Part shown: positions 10,568 through 23,900 of the stretch, one piece after another | Numbering within the stretch: the stretch's first letter is position 1 | Layout: each line of letters starts with the position of its first letter | Assembly (NCBI GenBank): GCA_950295325.1 | Contig: OX485808.1 | Coordinates: forward strand, 8,806,501-8,870,500 | Origin: Polytrichum commune | Lineage: Eukaryota; Streptophyta; Polytrichopsida; Polytrichales; Polytrichaceae | DNA: 64,000 nt | Direction: 5' to 3' | The notes under the pieces: model-generated | Database searches by the model: none | Seen by the model: the letters and a program-made list of their open reading frames with translations, nothing else | Told to the model about the DNA's origin: nothing | Made by a program: the position numbers and the translations under genes

Positions 10568-13500
10568 CTACAATGCTCGGTTCGGGTTGTCTCCGGCCAG
10601 GAGAACAGAAATTTCGAGACCACGGCTAAATGCTTGGTTGAAGACAAGACGTGTCTGGAAAGTTGACACGAAGGGGAACCATGAAAGGAGGGCTATGGGG
10701 ATGAACACAACCATTCCCATGGCGGCATCGTAAAGCCGGGCGATTCCTCGAACCGAACTCCATAATCCGAACCACTTTGTGATTGGCCGGAGCGCAATCG
10801 CAATCTGTGACAATCAGTTTGAGAATTTTGTTAATGTGTGGAACTGCTTTTAAGTTAACAACCAAACAGGATTTTAAAATATAAGTACATTAAAGGTGAT
10901 CCTGCCTAATTTGGTTACTTATCTCAAATGGACACATATACTTGTGTGGTTAAATTTGGATCTACAAACAGACACTAAATAGACATGTGTTTAGAAGATA
11001 TTGGACTACGTGCTACAAATTTGTCCACCATTCTAGGCTCAATAGTCAACATAATTGGGGATGTCTACTTGATTGTTTATGGCTCTGACACTTTTGACTT
11101 CCGAAAAATCATAACATCAACATGGGAGCTCAGTAAATTCCACCAATTGTTGCTAAAATCTCATCACATTGACAGATCCAAGAAAAATCCCAACTCAGTC
11201 CAAGTTGAGAATCATGGCAAACAGCAACAACTAAGCATTTAAGACATGTTGAAAAAGCTCCATGAAGGAATGGAGAAAACAAGACATCTAGATCATGTTG
11301 TCATTCATAAAAAGAAGATAAAGAAAGGTTCTTACAGAGAGAAGTCCCCAGCCAGTTGGAATGAATGCCAAGGAACTCGCAAACACATCACCGACCGTGA
11401 GGTCTGTGAGAACGATGGCCACAGTTACGCCAGCAAGGATCGCCACAAATATCAACCCTTGCAGTAGCCGAACTATCAGCTGGAAATTGGCAGCTGCCTT
11501 CTGGCTGAATGTAAATATCTGCAAACCCACCACAAACAAGGACAATAAGTGGAACAGAAGACAATCATGGACGAACACAAAAGCATCAAGAATGGTTATC
11601 GTGCAAATTTTGCAAGAAGCAGATCTTTGAAAAGAAGTGTACAAGCAGTTTGAAATATGTGACACACCTTAAATAAAATAAAGATACCTACTAATACCGC
11701 CCACGAGTAACCATACACCTGTATCAAACCAACAGCCATAGTCAGCGGATGATGTCGAACATCTGGGGACATGATGTTTCATGTCAATATACCTTTCGAA
11801 ACATGACAAGATAACATGATTAGTCTATGCGTATGAATTCTCACACACTCATTTAAACTTCCTATCTAGGCCTGGACAAGCACAAAAAGCTACATACTTA
11901 GTATATGAATCATATTACTTGAGCTACATAGTATCCAAAATGAACTCATTCATCAAGTGTGATGTTTAAATCGGTTAAATACCTTTAAATACACGACATA
12001 GGTGCCCTTGGATTAAAACACATACCAAGTATATTGATCAGAAATGTCAAATATGACTAAAATTTTCTTCTCTCCTTTGACATAAGATAATGTATGAACC
12101 ACAGTTCCAAACTACATGTATGAAAATAATGATTTAAAGATTTGGTGAGGACTCCTGGAAATGGTGTAGATAGGTCGTACATTGGCCCCTTAGACTTTTA
12201 AGGGTTGCTTTGGTGTGAGCATATGTGGAATGATATTTATCTATTAGAAGTGCTGCAATGATTATTCTAGTGTCAGTGAATAAATACAAATGAATAAACA
12301 ACATGACCATTTCCGAGTACTTGCTCACCCTGAAGCTTCTGTCATTTCCAGCTGCATTAAGGGCATACACAACGCCATACTGGAAAATAAAGAACCGTGT
12401 GCTCAACACAATCTCCCAGAATCGCCCTCTAGTTGTTTGGATATGTGCAATCTCCTCTTTCCACCAAACTTCCCAGCTGTTTTTACCCTGATCTCCAATG
12501 CCTCCTTTGTGGAACAGCCAATTAGTCCAGTCCTCGAAATCTTTGACAGTCCTGTGTCAATGAGCGTAATCATTCGTTAAGACAATCTCTCCTATCAACT
12601 TTAGAAGTTCATGCTTGAAGATATTTAATATTCTTGTATCCTGATGTACACATCCCCAATCTCCTCTCTTAGGAAGTGAACCCATTATTTGTTAACAAAG
12701 ACATCTACATTGCAGTGTAAACCCATCACATGCTACCAAAGACATCTACATTCAAAATCAAAAGGTCAAGGATCTCAAAGTGCATACTTTTGCCATTCAA
12801 ATCCCGAAGGATTGAAGATGTAGGGAGCATACAGCCATGAGATGGCAAGAAACCAACTGCTAAACGTAAGAAGAACATAGCTGGCAGCTGTGCGATTTTG
12901 AGAACCATAGACGAGGTATACAATCAGCAATATTATTATCTCCATGCTGCACAAAGACGCACCAGATTCATATGTTACACCTGGAGAAATTTTGTCCTGT
13001 GAGAGAACTAGGGCAAACTTCACATCTTCAGGAAATACTCTGCCACAAATGATTAACTAAGGAACTACATCAAACATACAGAACAGATATAAGTTCAAGT
13101 CTAGATCTTACGCTTTGACAAAATGGCTGCGGGAGTACGTTCGGTAGTTCTCAGCAAATGGAATATGTTCCACGACAAATCCTCGTCCAGTAGCTTTGTA
13201 CTGCACAATTTCATCAATGACCAATCAAATAAATCTTCCAAAATTCACAGAATTTGAGGTATATGACAACAGCCTGTTTAAAAGTTTCAAGGCATGCTCA
13301 ATTTCATCATTAGTGGTCCTTTTACTCGATGTCATACTGTGTAGAGATGTTGTAAAGGTTTTGAAGGTGCAAAACATAAAAAAATTCAGATTAGCCTGTG
13401 ACTACAATAGTGTTTAGATAGTCCTACAGTAACTCACTCATGCATATGGATCAAGTCATACCTTAGCACCTCCATGCAGGATAGTTCGGCCAAAGTAATG

Positions 13501-14928
13501 AGTACGTGTTCCAAGTGAAAAAGTGAAGTAGACCGAACTCAATTGAAGTTGCATAGTACAGAAGCTGATTATAGCCTGGCCCCCACCATCAGATAGTTGT
13601 CAGGAATAAACACCATTCCCTAAACCCTAAACCACCGACTACTAAATTGAGAACCATTACGACCATCCAATATGTCACATATTTTTCAGGAGTGACTTCA
13701 ATGAAATACTAACATCTATCATGCCATGTATTGTTATAATCCACGTCGCGCAAGGACAAATGGTAGAATATCTGCTTCATTGTATGAGGAATGTGTCAGA
13801 AGCTGGAACTTTTAACAATAACAGGATAGAGATGCTATAAAAGTAGGCCACTTTATAGAGGTTTTATGGAGAATCTATACTATTATCTCACCCGTAAAAC
13901 TCCCTGCTCCAGAATGAAATTTACGATCATTGGCACGGCTGTAAAAACACCAATCTGAAGAAGGAATTGCGTTTCCAGGGCTGACTGCAGAGCTGTATTT
14001 TCTAGTAAGTTCTTTTTGAGTGCTGAATCTACTCCTGAGAGTGCCTGCAAATAATAATGTCAGGATGACCTGCTCCTCAACAAGAGTTACTAAAACGTAA
14101 GCCTGTTGATTACTGTAAGTAGAGGAAGACAGTAAGCACTATCTCCTACCACATATTAGTGTAGCCTTGACGTCTTGAAATATTTGATAGCAAAATCACT
14201 GGTTGGACTTATAAATACGTGGAGACCAGAATATAGCCTCTTCATATCCAATGGATTCTGATAAAAATCAACACGGCGAATAGACGGATCTTTAAAGGGA
14301 TATTATTGTTCACATACCAGATATACTTTGCCGTAGAGGAAAACATAAACAGTCAGCACAGTCATCTGCAAGACAAAACGAATTTATGAGGTTCTTTTGG
14401 CTGTGCCTCCACTGACTTGCCTTCAAACAGACTTTTGTAAAACAACACCAAGCAATGGACATCCTACCAATTTGGCCATAAGCCAAAGTAACTGTCTGTC
14501 TTTGTATTAGAGTCCTTTTGTTTCAGAAATACAGTAATTTCGACACCATGTTGAGGATTTGTGAGGGAAGAAGTTCATTTTTTTATTTTTTTTAACACGG
14601 ATGCCAAGGTTGGTGTGCTCACTAGCTCCAATGATCATTTCTAATTAAACCCACAAAGGCGCCTATATATATCTACGCCAACCATCTGTGACCTATCACA
14701 AACTTTATAGTGTAAACCACCATAGTTTAAAGAAGAGATGAAGGTACCCACCATGGTTGTGAGGTAATACCCTACAGAAGTAAAGAAGAAAGAAAGCATC
14801 CGGAAGAAGTCAAACAGCTGGCCACATCGATAGATGTCACGACTGAGTGTTTGCTCTCCATTTCCAGAAGCCTCTTTGCCTTCAAATGCTGCAATCTGAT
14901 TCAGCCCTACGTCTCGACCCTTCCCACA
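10568..14928 (-). other. Callose synthase exons 41-50: C-terminal membrane cluster
   Basis: Exons are 14752-14928, 14318-14365, 13892-14044, 13462-13575, 13112-13200, 12788-12946, 12329-12551, 11668-11718, 11336-11518 and 10568-10804 (residues about 1470-1946). Exon 41 has KGRDVGLNQIAAFEGK and FFRMLSFFFTSVGYYL. Exon 44 has FSLGTRTHYFGRTILHGGA. Exon 45 has YKATGRGFVVEH. Exon 46 has YVLLTFSSWFLAISWLYAPY. Exon 49 has LAFIPTGWG. The last exon ends QAFSRGLEISVLLAGDNPN. Hydrophobic segments alternate with short loops, as expected for the second helix bundle. Confidence 0.92.
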
Positions 14929-17900
14929 CTGGCATATAATATTGTCAGTCAGTGGTGCAACTTTTTTTATGATAACTGCACTTAAATGCTGAGATAATCA
15001 ATAACTGCATTTGCAAGACACAGATGCAACTAACCTGAATATACTCATGATGTGTAATGTTTCCTTGCCGTAATGTAGAATTGAATCCTGAAAATTTGTT
15101 GGTGATGACCATCAAAACAAAATCAGAAAACTATGGGCACCTTCACTGAAGCAAATATCAACTGGGAAAAAAGTGGCACATATGTACACTATTGTAGTAC
15201 TAAAGTAACTGAGGAAACTGGAGTACACCTAAATATAGAAATATAATTGAGGTCTTGTACCTGCAAAAATGTCTTCACTGAGGTTGATTTGTTTAGAAGC
15301 TTTACTGACGCCACCCCTTGTGATATGGAATATACGGTCAAAGACGTCTGGATGCCCATAATGCATCCTCACCCTGGACAACAGATAGATTCAAAATCTA
15401 CACTAGATGGAATCCAAAATTTGACATTTCAGAAAAATAAAAATAAACTTCAACTTGGTTGTACGCAAATAACATAACTTCTTCATCACAATAGATGTAC
15501 ATATTTAAGATCAGAGTGCAGTAGAAATGGAGAACACAATCAAGATGATTCCTAGTTTCCATGTAGTTGAGAGCTGTATAGAAATTGACAATATACGAAC
15601 TTCAATGGCTTTGCAAGAACCCTTTGCCCAAGTGTCACAAAACTCCTTTCCTGCAGTGACATGAACCACGCCAACGACGACACACTGCAAAAAGCACAAA
15701 ACATAGTAAATCAAACCAGAATTATGTTTCAAATAATATGGAATCCAGAAGTCCTCTGCACAGATAAAGTAAGAATGCAAAGCCAGAAGATTGTGAAACA
15801 CTTGCATGCATTCACCAGAGGGAACAAGTTTGGTTTAAGAGACATATCTCCTACCTTCCCGTGAAGACATGCTCACGGACACCAAGAATGGTAGGGGGGC
15901 GTAGGCCAAGCTTTTTAGAGTCAAATTCTTCTAGAAGGTTCCGCATCTTCAATGTTTCCTCCAAGTAATGCTCCTACAATTAGCAGATTGATCAATGAGC
16001 AGAAAAGACAAATATTCCCAGTTATTACTTTTGCTGTAAAAAAAAAAGTGGTGAATCCAGTGGTGAATAGCTAGCATGACACCTTGTCCTTCCAGGCGTT
16101 TATAAGTAACAAGATTGAAATCAACCTGGTCCATATCGATTGTCTGCAGAGCATCTCCACGAGTGAATATAATTGCATGATTTTGATTCTCAGGTTTGCT
16201 TTCCCCCAATATCACTGGTCCAGGCAACTTGATGGAGTATATTTCCTGACATACAACCACCACTCTGTGCACAATAAGAATTCTTTCGATTTTAGATCTG
16301 TCCAGAGAGCACTGTGAGTTCACCGTCCTCAGATACTCAAAAACATTTTCACTCTGTTAGGTACACATTAGAATACACATCTGTAGTCATGTACTGACAT
16401 TCTATATACTCGTCTTCAACTATCATTAAATAGATTCAGTTAAACTAACAATCACATCAAGAGTTCCCTTCTCAGAACATTTTCAAAAACAAAAAGAAAG
16501 TCAATTAAAACCCTTTCACACTTGAAGTACTGCTAAAGGTATTCCAGCAACCCACTGCAATTCAGGAGGACAACATTGAAAAAAAGAATGGTTTGCAGGA
16601 AATAATACCTGGTCCTTTCCACTTGGATCAGCTTTGATGAGTTTCGAATAATATTCTGTATTTATTTTTCCGTTCCTAGTAATTTTTGAAGTGTGAATAT
16701 AAGCTATCCTGAGAGAGTCGTTCCTGCCATCACAAGTTCAAAACCGCTAGCCTGTTAAAGACATTTTATAATCTACATGTTATGGTATTTGACCTACTTG
16801 ACCGAGTGCCAAGAAGTCCTAATAAGTGAAGATACAGCACAGTACATGTGATAGTGAACAAGACACATAAGTTGACAAAATGTGTTGATGTTCGAATTCC
16901 TATATATTTGCGCAATTTCATCATTCTCCAATGATTCACCTCCATACATCTCCCAGTTAGAAATACAATCGATTATCTACCCAAACAGAAATAAAATTCC
17001 ACTGACCTATTATGGTAAAAAATATGGTTAAGCCCTTATAGTCACTCAACTATGGTTCTGAGAAAATACTCCTGGCCAAGGACACACAAGTCAGAACTCC
17101 AGAGAAGGACGGTGTAAAATAAGGGGAGAACAGTTAAACCTAAACACGGAACCTGGAGAACGCTTACATTTGCATGAGGTATGAGATATCTGCAGCTTTC
17201 TCCCTATCTATTTGTTTTGTACTATTCTTCTGTTCTCCATAAATTTGAGCAGTAACAACGTAGCAGAATTTCAGCTCTGCTTGAGCTCGTGCACTCTGTG
17301 GAAGTGACCCTCTTGATGTTGTCACCATTGCAAGCTCATTTCCTTCCTCCTCGTCTTCTACTCAACAACCATAGAAACTTCATCAAATGTGCATTCATTG
17401 TTTTTATGCTTTTATAAAAAGCCAGTTGCAAAATGCAAATTGAGACATGGATACTTCCCAGTAGAAAAAAATTCACAAGTGATTCTTAGACTGTATATGA
17501 CCACACTTCAAAACAATAGTGAAGAGTGTCCTGGCTGTGAATAGCTCTGCTGCATCACATGCTTCAGCAAGATGAATACCTGCAAGGGACGCTCCTTCTT
17601 GTTGCCCTTGTAGTATCAAAGCTTTTTTGTAATACATCATGCCACGGACTGCCAGAGAAGAGACAGACACTCTTGTAACATGGTGAGGAAGCAGTTCTGG
17701 ACTGGCTGCTCGTGAGTAGTCACAAGTAATTCTATTCAAGAATAAGTCAAGTAACTAAAGAATTTTTCAACAACTATGTTAGTAAATGTGCCACCAATCC
17801 TGAAAATATGCAACCCAGTTAGCCTTCATAGGTAAATCAGATCTGCTATAGAAAGATGCCAAACACAGATTGAAATATCTTCGCAATATAAGATGCCCGA

Positions 17901-20900
17901 TTAGGAATTAAGAGTTGAGGACATTGGTCACAGCGTCGACTGACCTGTGCGTGCAAGGGTTTGACCTCGATAAGATGCCCAAAGACGTAGTTCTCTGGCA
18001 TCAGAAACACTCTCTTCTGTAAGATTACCCAGCTGACTATATTCGACCTTTGGGTTCATCCGTTCAAGAAAATTCTTCCATTCATCTGTGATGCAACAAC
18101 ATAGATAAAGTTAAATGCTAGTATGGGCGAAGAGAATTCAAAGTAAGAGGAATCAACTTAAATGCACATTCCAAAGATTGTCTTCATTCAACACCCACGA
18201 GTAGCAAAACTTTCTTCGCAGTTGGTAGAGTGAAGGAAATACAGTTGCCATCCTGCAATACAGTTCATACACGGACACATAAAAGGATGACATGAGTCAG
18301 CCCCAGCATTTGGCATTTCAACATCTGAGCACAAACCTGGAACAATGGTTTTCAAATAGTACAACATTGTGATTCCATCAACATTCCTCTCTTTCAACTG
18401 CTCCAGACTGTACAGCACATCTTCATTATAGTATGGTGTGAGCACACTGCACAAACCATCCCCACACGACAGCAGAACCATTAAGGTCAATACATAGAGT
18501 GGACAAATCAAGTCATATGAAGTAATAAAAAGCTTGATAGGAACTCTGTCTGTACATGATCATATTGCTTCCAGAAAATGACTACAAAACTCAATCTTCA
18601 AATGACATTAATCAGGATGGTCATTTAGTTCAAAGGCTACTACCAATAAACTGTTTTCGGTCATGGAGGGTAGTATCATGACAGATACTTTGAATCTAAA
18701 TTAAAGCTCGTATTATAGCACAATTAAGAATCAAGAGACAGTGAGGTCACCAACCTGAAAGAAAACATCTTACGAACTGATTGTGGCGCAGGTATTGACA
18801 TAAATAGAGAATTACTGAAGTATTGCAAACGCCGACGAGCTTCCAAATTTTTGGGGACATTCAAGGCAGAGTCCTTGATTGTTAAAATATAATTGAGTCT
18901 TCTCACTTGTGCTTTCTGCCCAAATAAACAAAACATTTATTAGAACAAACATACTGATAAGAATTCAATACAATATTAATACCTGAGGAGAAACTGTTTC
19001 ATGTTGATAGAATATACTTGGAACTGGACTATTACTTTGAATCTGTGGAAAAGTTCAGGATGTCTCCACCTAGACCCTAATTCTGTTGGGTTCCCTTCGA
19101 GGAAAATGACCTTTTAAAAAGAGGGTAAACCTGTAGAAAAGTATCTTTGAAATATTTAACTTTTTGTTATGGTCTCAAAGAATGGATAAATCTCTATATC
19201 CTCAGAGTCCCCTAGAAAATCAATACTTACAGACACCTTCGGGAATGAACATATTGAAAATATTGGTCTCTTCTCAAATACATACCTATCTAAAAAGGGG
19301 AGCTCAATTCAATCAAGTTCATATTTCTGCACACAAACTTTCCAGCTCTTGGGCTACCAAAATGCAAATTGCAAAGAAAGCACATGTTTACAGAACAAGA
19401 TGGAATTAGCAGGAGATACATACTTCCTGATCGGTGGTAGGCCATCTCAAGTCATTGAATAGTCGTCCTTCTTGCTTGGCAAGTTGTAATGATTCTTTTC
19501 TTTCATAATAGGCCCTGTAGTACCAGACCATAAAAAGATATCGACTTTCAATTTACAAAACACCATGGTGATATACATTTATACCTAGATATGTATATCC
19601 ATTGCAATTATGCATAAACTGCAACCCAAGCAACTGAAGCTCATCTCCTCTGAACTATATCTGCACCTCTCAAACATTCCTCATGTGGCAGGTATGATTT
19701 ACTTGGGCATTCCTTGATATTTTGTCAAAGCAGTTTTTAAAATAGAGGCCAAACTAAGAGTATCATGAACCTGTAGGCCAAGTATTTTGACTTGGTGTCA
19801 AACTGCAAAGCCTACCCACCAGTGAACATAACAGATCAGATCACAAATATTGAATGTATATGTAAAACCCAGACCTAGCAGATTGTTCTGCATAGAAATC
19901 GCGCATCACCACCTCATACAAATCCATCAAGGCCTCTGCTGCACGTTCTTTCAGCTTTGTTTCCTCATCCTGCCTTCCCTGCTCGTCAGTTTTTTTTGGC
20001 TCTGAAACCTGACAGAAGTAAATCATGAATGAGAAAACATAAGCCAAAGTATCTATTTCAGATAGACGCACTCTTGCTCCAACTATAAGTCTTTCATATT
20101 TCTGGGCAAATGAACTCAGAATGCTTATGCATTGTATCACCAACAAAGAACAAAAGCAGTAATAGTCTGAACCGGTTCAGTATTTATGATTTCAAAATGC
20201 ACCAGGAACAAATTTATTTACAGTGTGAAGCCAAGTCTACCAAAATTAGAGTCAATTTTGCTGTTTTGTCCAACAGGTTTCCAAGCTGCTCCAGGTCAAA
20301 GCTACTCATCATGTGGCCTTCCTCAATGGCTGTTGTTATATCTTGATAGACATCCCTCACCCTGTCAAAATATACCAACAAAGTCCTCCATTGTCACAAA
20401 GTCATAAATAACCTCAAACAGGTCCTGTTCCTCAAAAATAATCTACCTAGCTGATACTTGATGGAGTGTCTTTATTAAACTCCTTCAGGCCTCAGTATTC
20501 AATATCAATTGAGAGGATATCCTTGAAAGGTGAATAATTTGAGGTATGTGTAGGAGGCATACCAGTCGCAGCCATCCTCGTTCAGCAAATTCAGCAAAAC
20601 AGCCCTTAACCTCTCATGGGCCTCTTCCACAGCATACTTCAGATAAGGGTCCTCCTCTATAGTGAACCAAAGTTCACTCTGAAAGGCCTGTTTGTTCTCT
20701 TTGACAACGTCACAGCCAGTGTACACCTGCACCCAATTACAAAAGCACTCCATTCAGTCACTGATGTTAGTAACTTAGATCCCTGTTCATCTCCTATACA
20801 GACTAGATGGTTCCATTGAGTGATTGAAAACAGCTCTTATGGTGAAATGTGTGTTGTCATCACGGACCTTATTGGCAAGTAAGAACAAAGGCCACTGAAC

Positions 20901-23900
20901 CAGGTGATCTTCCACATCAGTGATTTTGTTGTCAGGCATAAGCAGCCACTCTTTCTCTCTGCCAAAGACAAATAAATTATTAAGCTCTACAAACGTAGAA
21001 CTTAAGTATTGAACAAATTGATCTTTCAAAACTTTCTAAAAAAATGTTGGACCATGTCACAAATATTATGTGACTGTTGTTGTCATATAAAGCACGCGAT
21101 TGTTGATATGCAACATTCGGTCGGATGATGAAATGTTTGATAGCCTCAGAACAACCCAGGGTTGGGAATCCAAAAGACGACAATGAAACCCATGCATACA
21201 ATTTTACAATAGGAATATAATGCAACCATTTTTTTACCTGTTGTTGATGAGGTCTTCTTCCCGTAGGGCGTTTATGATTTCATTCCAGAGGGGAGCAAAC
21301 CTGATTGCATCAGCCTTTGGCTTGGGAGCCTGAAGAACCCAATCACTCACAAATTAGTAACCTTTTCAGGCAGGATATGTGTCAACAGACATGATCTGAT
21401 GGAACACTGAAAGAGCTACCAACAATTCAACAGATGACAAAGCTTTGGATATATACTTGTGGAATTTGCCAGCCTGAATAAGGATTGCTAAGCAAAACGA
21501 GTGCAATATGAAAACTCTATTGTCTAATGTGGTAGAAGAAGCGAATGCACCTCACTAGTAAGGGACACAGTCCTTGCCCTGCAATACCAGGTAGTTTAGA
21601 GAACAGAAGTTAGACAAATTAATGAGCATCAATTAATGAGCTTTTCTACCTTCAAGAACATTTTAGTGACATCTATAGACTTGAATGTCCATAAAAGGTA
21701 GAGATATATACATTTGATTACTGGAAATACTTTTTGGAGGCGCAAGATGCTTCACAAATGCAGCTGGTAAGGAGGAAAATCGTGTCCGTAACATGTCAAG
21801 AGACCGGATCTGCAAAACCAGCCAAGCTTTACTAACAGCAAACAATAGTCAACCTTCCCACTTTTAAATCCACTTTTGGGTCGCCTTGAAATGCTTTCCT
21901 CCTGTCTTCGCCATGCCAAAGAACAAAATAGATGGCAGACTGTATTTGTTGAAAACGCACATGAGTAGCTCAAGTTTACAAGTTCGTACAAAGAGCAATC
22001 TCTTCCTTTATAAAAACATAGAAGTGAGCATGAGAATAGGACAAACCTCTCCAAGGCGCATACGTGCACCTTCCAGGCCTCCAACGAGAGCAGATACTAG
22101 TATGTACCACACTTGTGTGTCCAAAAAATAAATCTGTAGAAAAAACTCAATTAGCAAGTAGCTTATTTTGACATCTTCCAAGTGGATGGGGCAAATGCAT
22201 CACACTTTATATTGATGATGTATCAATGAGGTCAATCTAAGCTGGAATAGTCCTGAGTCTTACATGATAGTAATCAGAACAAAGGCATCTCAACACGAGG
22301 GCTATGCCAGCAAATTCATATCTATGAACTCTAAAAAACAAAACCCTTTTCAGAGAATGAGCAATTTAAGGTCACAATGGAATGGCTAGAGATAGCCTTC
22401 TGGTTGTATAGGCTCCATGGAATGACTAGCCTATGCCTCAAGGTAGGTTTGGTCAAAACTAAAACTCCTAGTAGTGTCAAGGTTGTGTAAATCAAGTTAA
22501 GAGCGACAAGTAGGTTCACTATAGAAGTCATTAAGGCAAAGGGCTGGAGGCAAAACACAAAAATGGATGCGATGGCCTCCTTGAGGCATGGCCTTAATAC
22601 ATTGTACCTAATGCTTAGAGGTACCCTTGAGGTTGTATAGGCTGAAGGAAATGACTGGTCTATTTCCCACGTAATCAGAGCAACTAGAAAGTTCATTATA
22701 TAGTGGACCGGGAATGGAACTTACTATATTATGACTAGGAGAAACCTTGCTCAAGGTAGAAACAACTAGTAAGTTCAATTTGCGATGAAATACACTAAGG
22801 CTAAGGGCTAGGGTGGAACTGATGACCTCCCTCAAGGCATGGCCTGACAAAAGTTTGAGCTCAGTATCAGAATGCAATCAATCATAAGTTCAGGTTGAAG
22901 AGCTTAGGATGAAGATGCAAGAGATAAGTGTACTGTACCATAACAACAGGAGCCCATATGGCTACTAAGGCGAGGGCATTATGATTACCTGGAACAGAAG
23001 GAAACTGGTTTAATACAAACCAAAAATTGATCAAATAATCTTGGTGAACCACCTACACCTACATAATGAAGAATCATTAAATGGAGAGGTGAGTCAAACA
23101 TCAAGATTTTGGGAAATTTGACAGGTAGAATAAGTCAGTGCAAGTTCTCCTTGCCGGACTTCATGCCTGTCATTAAATTCTGCTTGATAGACTTGCTACC
23201 TATCACCTGGATCAGGTGTGGAACTTTACAGAGGGTGCTGAAAGAACATACTGTGTGAAATGAGGTCTTTCCACCGATAATTGACATTGTTAATGCCGAG
23301 GATGGTTCTCGTTGGCCCCACCATAGGCTGAATCTGCATTACCCAGGTACATTGCTTTCAATGATCATAGACGCTCCTGCTTAATTAGTTTATCGTCAAC
23401 ATCTTAAAGCTCCTCCAAAATGAAGGTATGAGGAGTAAATCGAAATGAAAAAATACCTGCAGAAAATAGCTGAACGCAAACTTGCATGTCCCAATTATGA
23501 ACCAGAACAATGTATACCTGTTTTGAATTCGCAAAAAAGAACACAAAATTATGCACAAAGTGAATCATCTTTCATTTGAGCTTTCAGAATGTTATCAAGC
23601 AATAGTAGAGCATGATTGAGTCATAGTAGACACAACCATTGATATAAGCATATCACGGTGTCATTTTTAAACGCCTTTCATATTTCATCAAGAAGACAAA
23701 AGAAAATGTCACTTCTTCAACGACAAAAAGTATTTTCCTAGTAACATTCATAAGTATCATATTGCATAATTTCAGTTTGCAATACGTAACAAAATTGCGC
23801 TTTGATGGAGTTGAATGCTTACAGAAAGTAATCACGGGTCCTCTCATACATGCCCCGTCCCACATAGTATCTTTCCTGAGAAAAGCCACACAATGAATTT

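Noticed and set aside
10321-10629. 102-codon open frame on + at the end of callose synthase
   Set aside because: It overlaps the last callose synthase exon antisense and has no recognisable motif.
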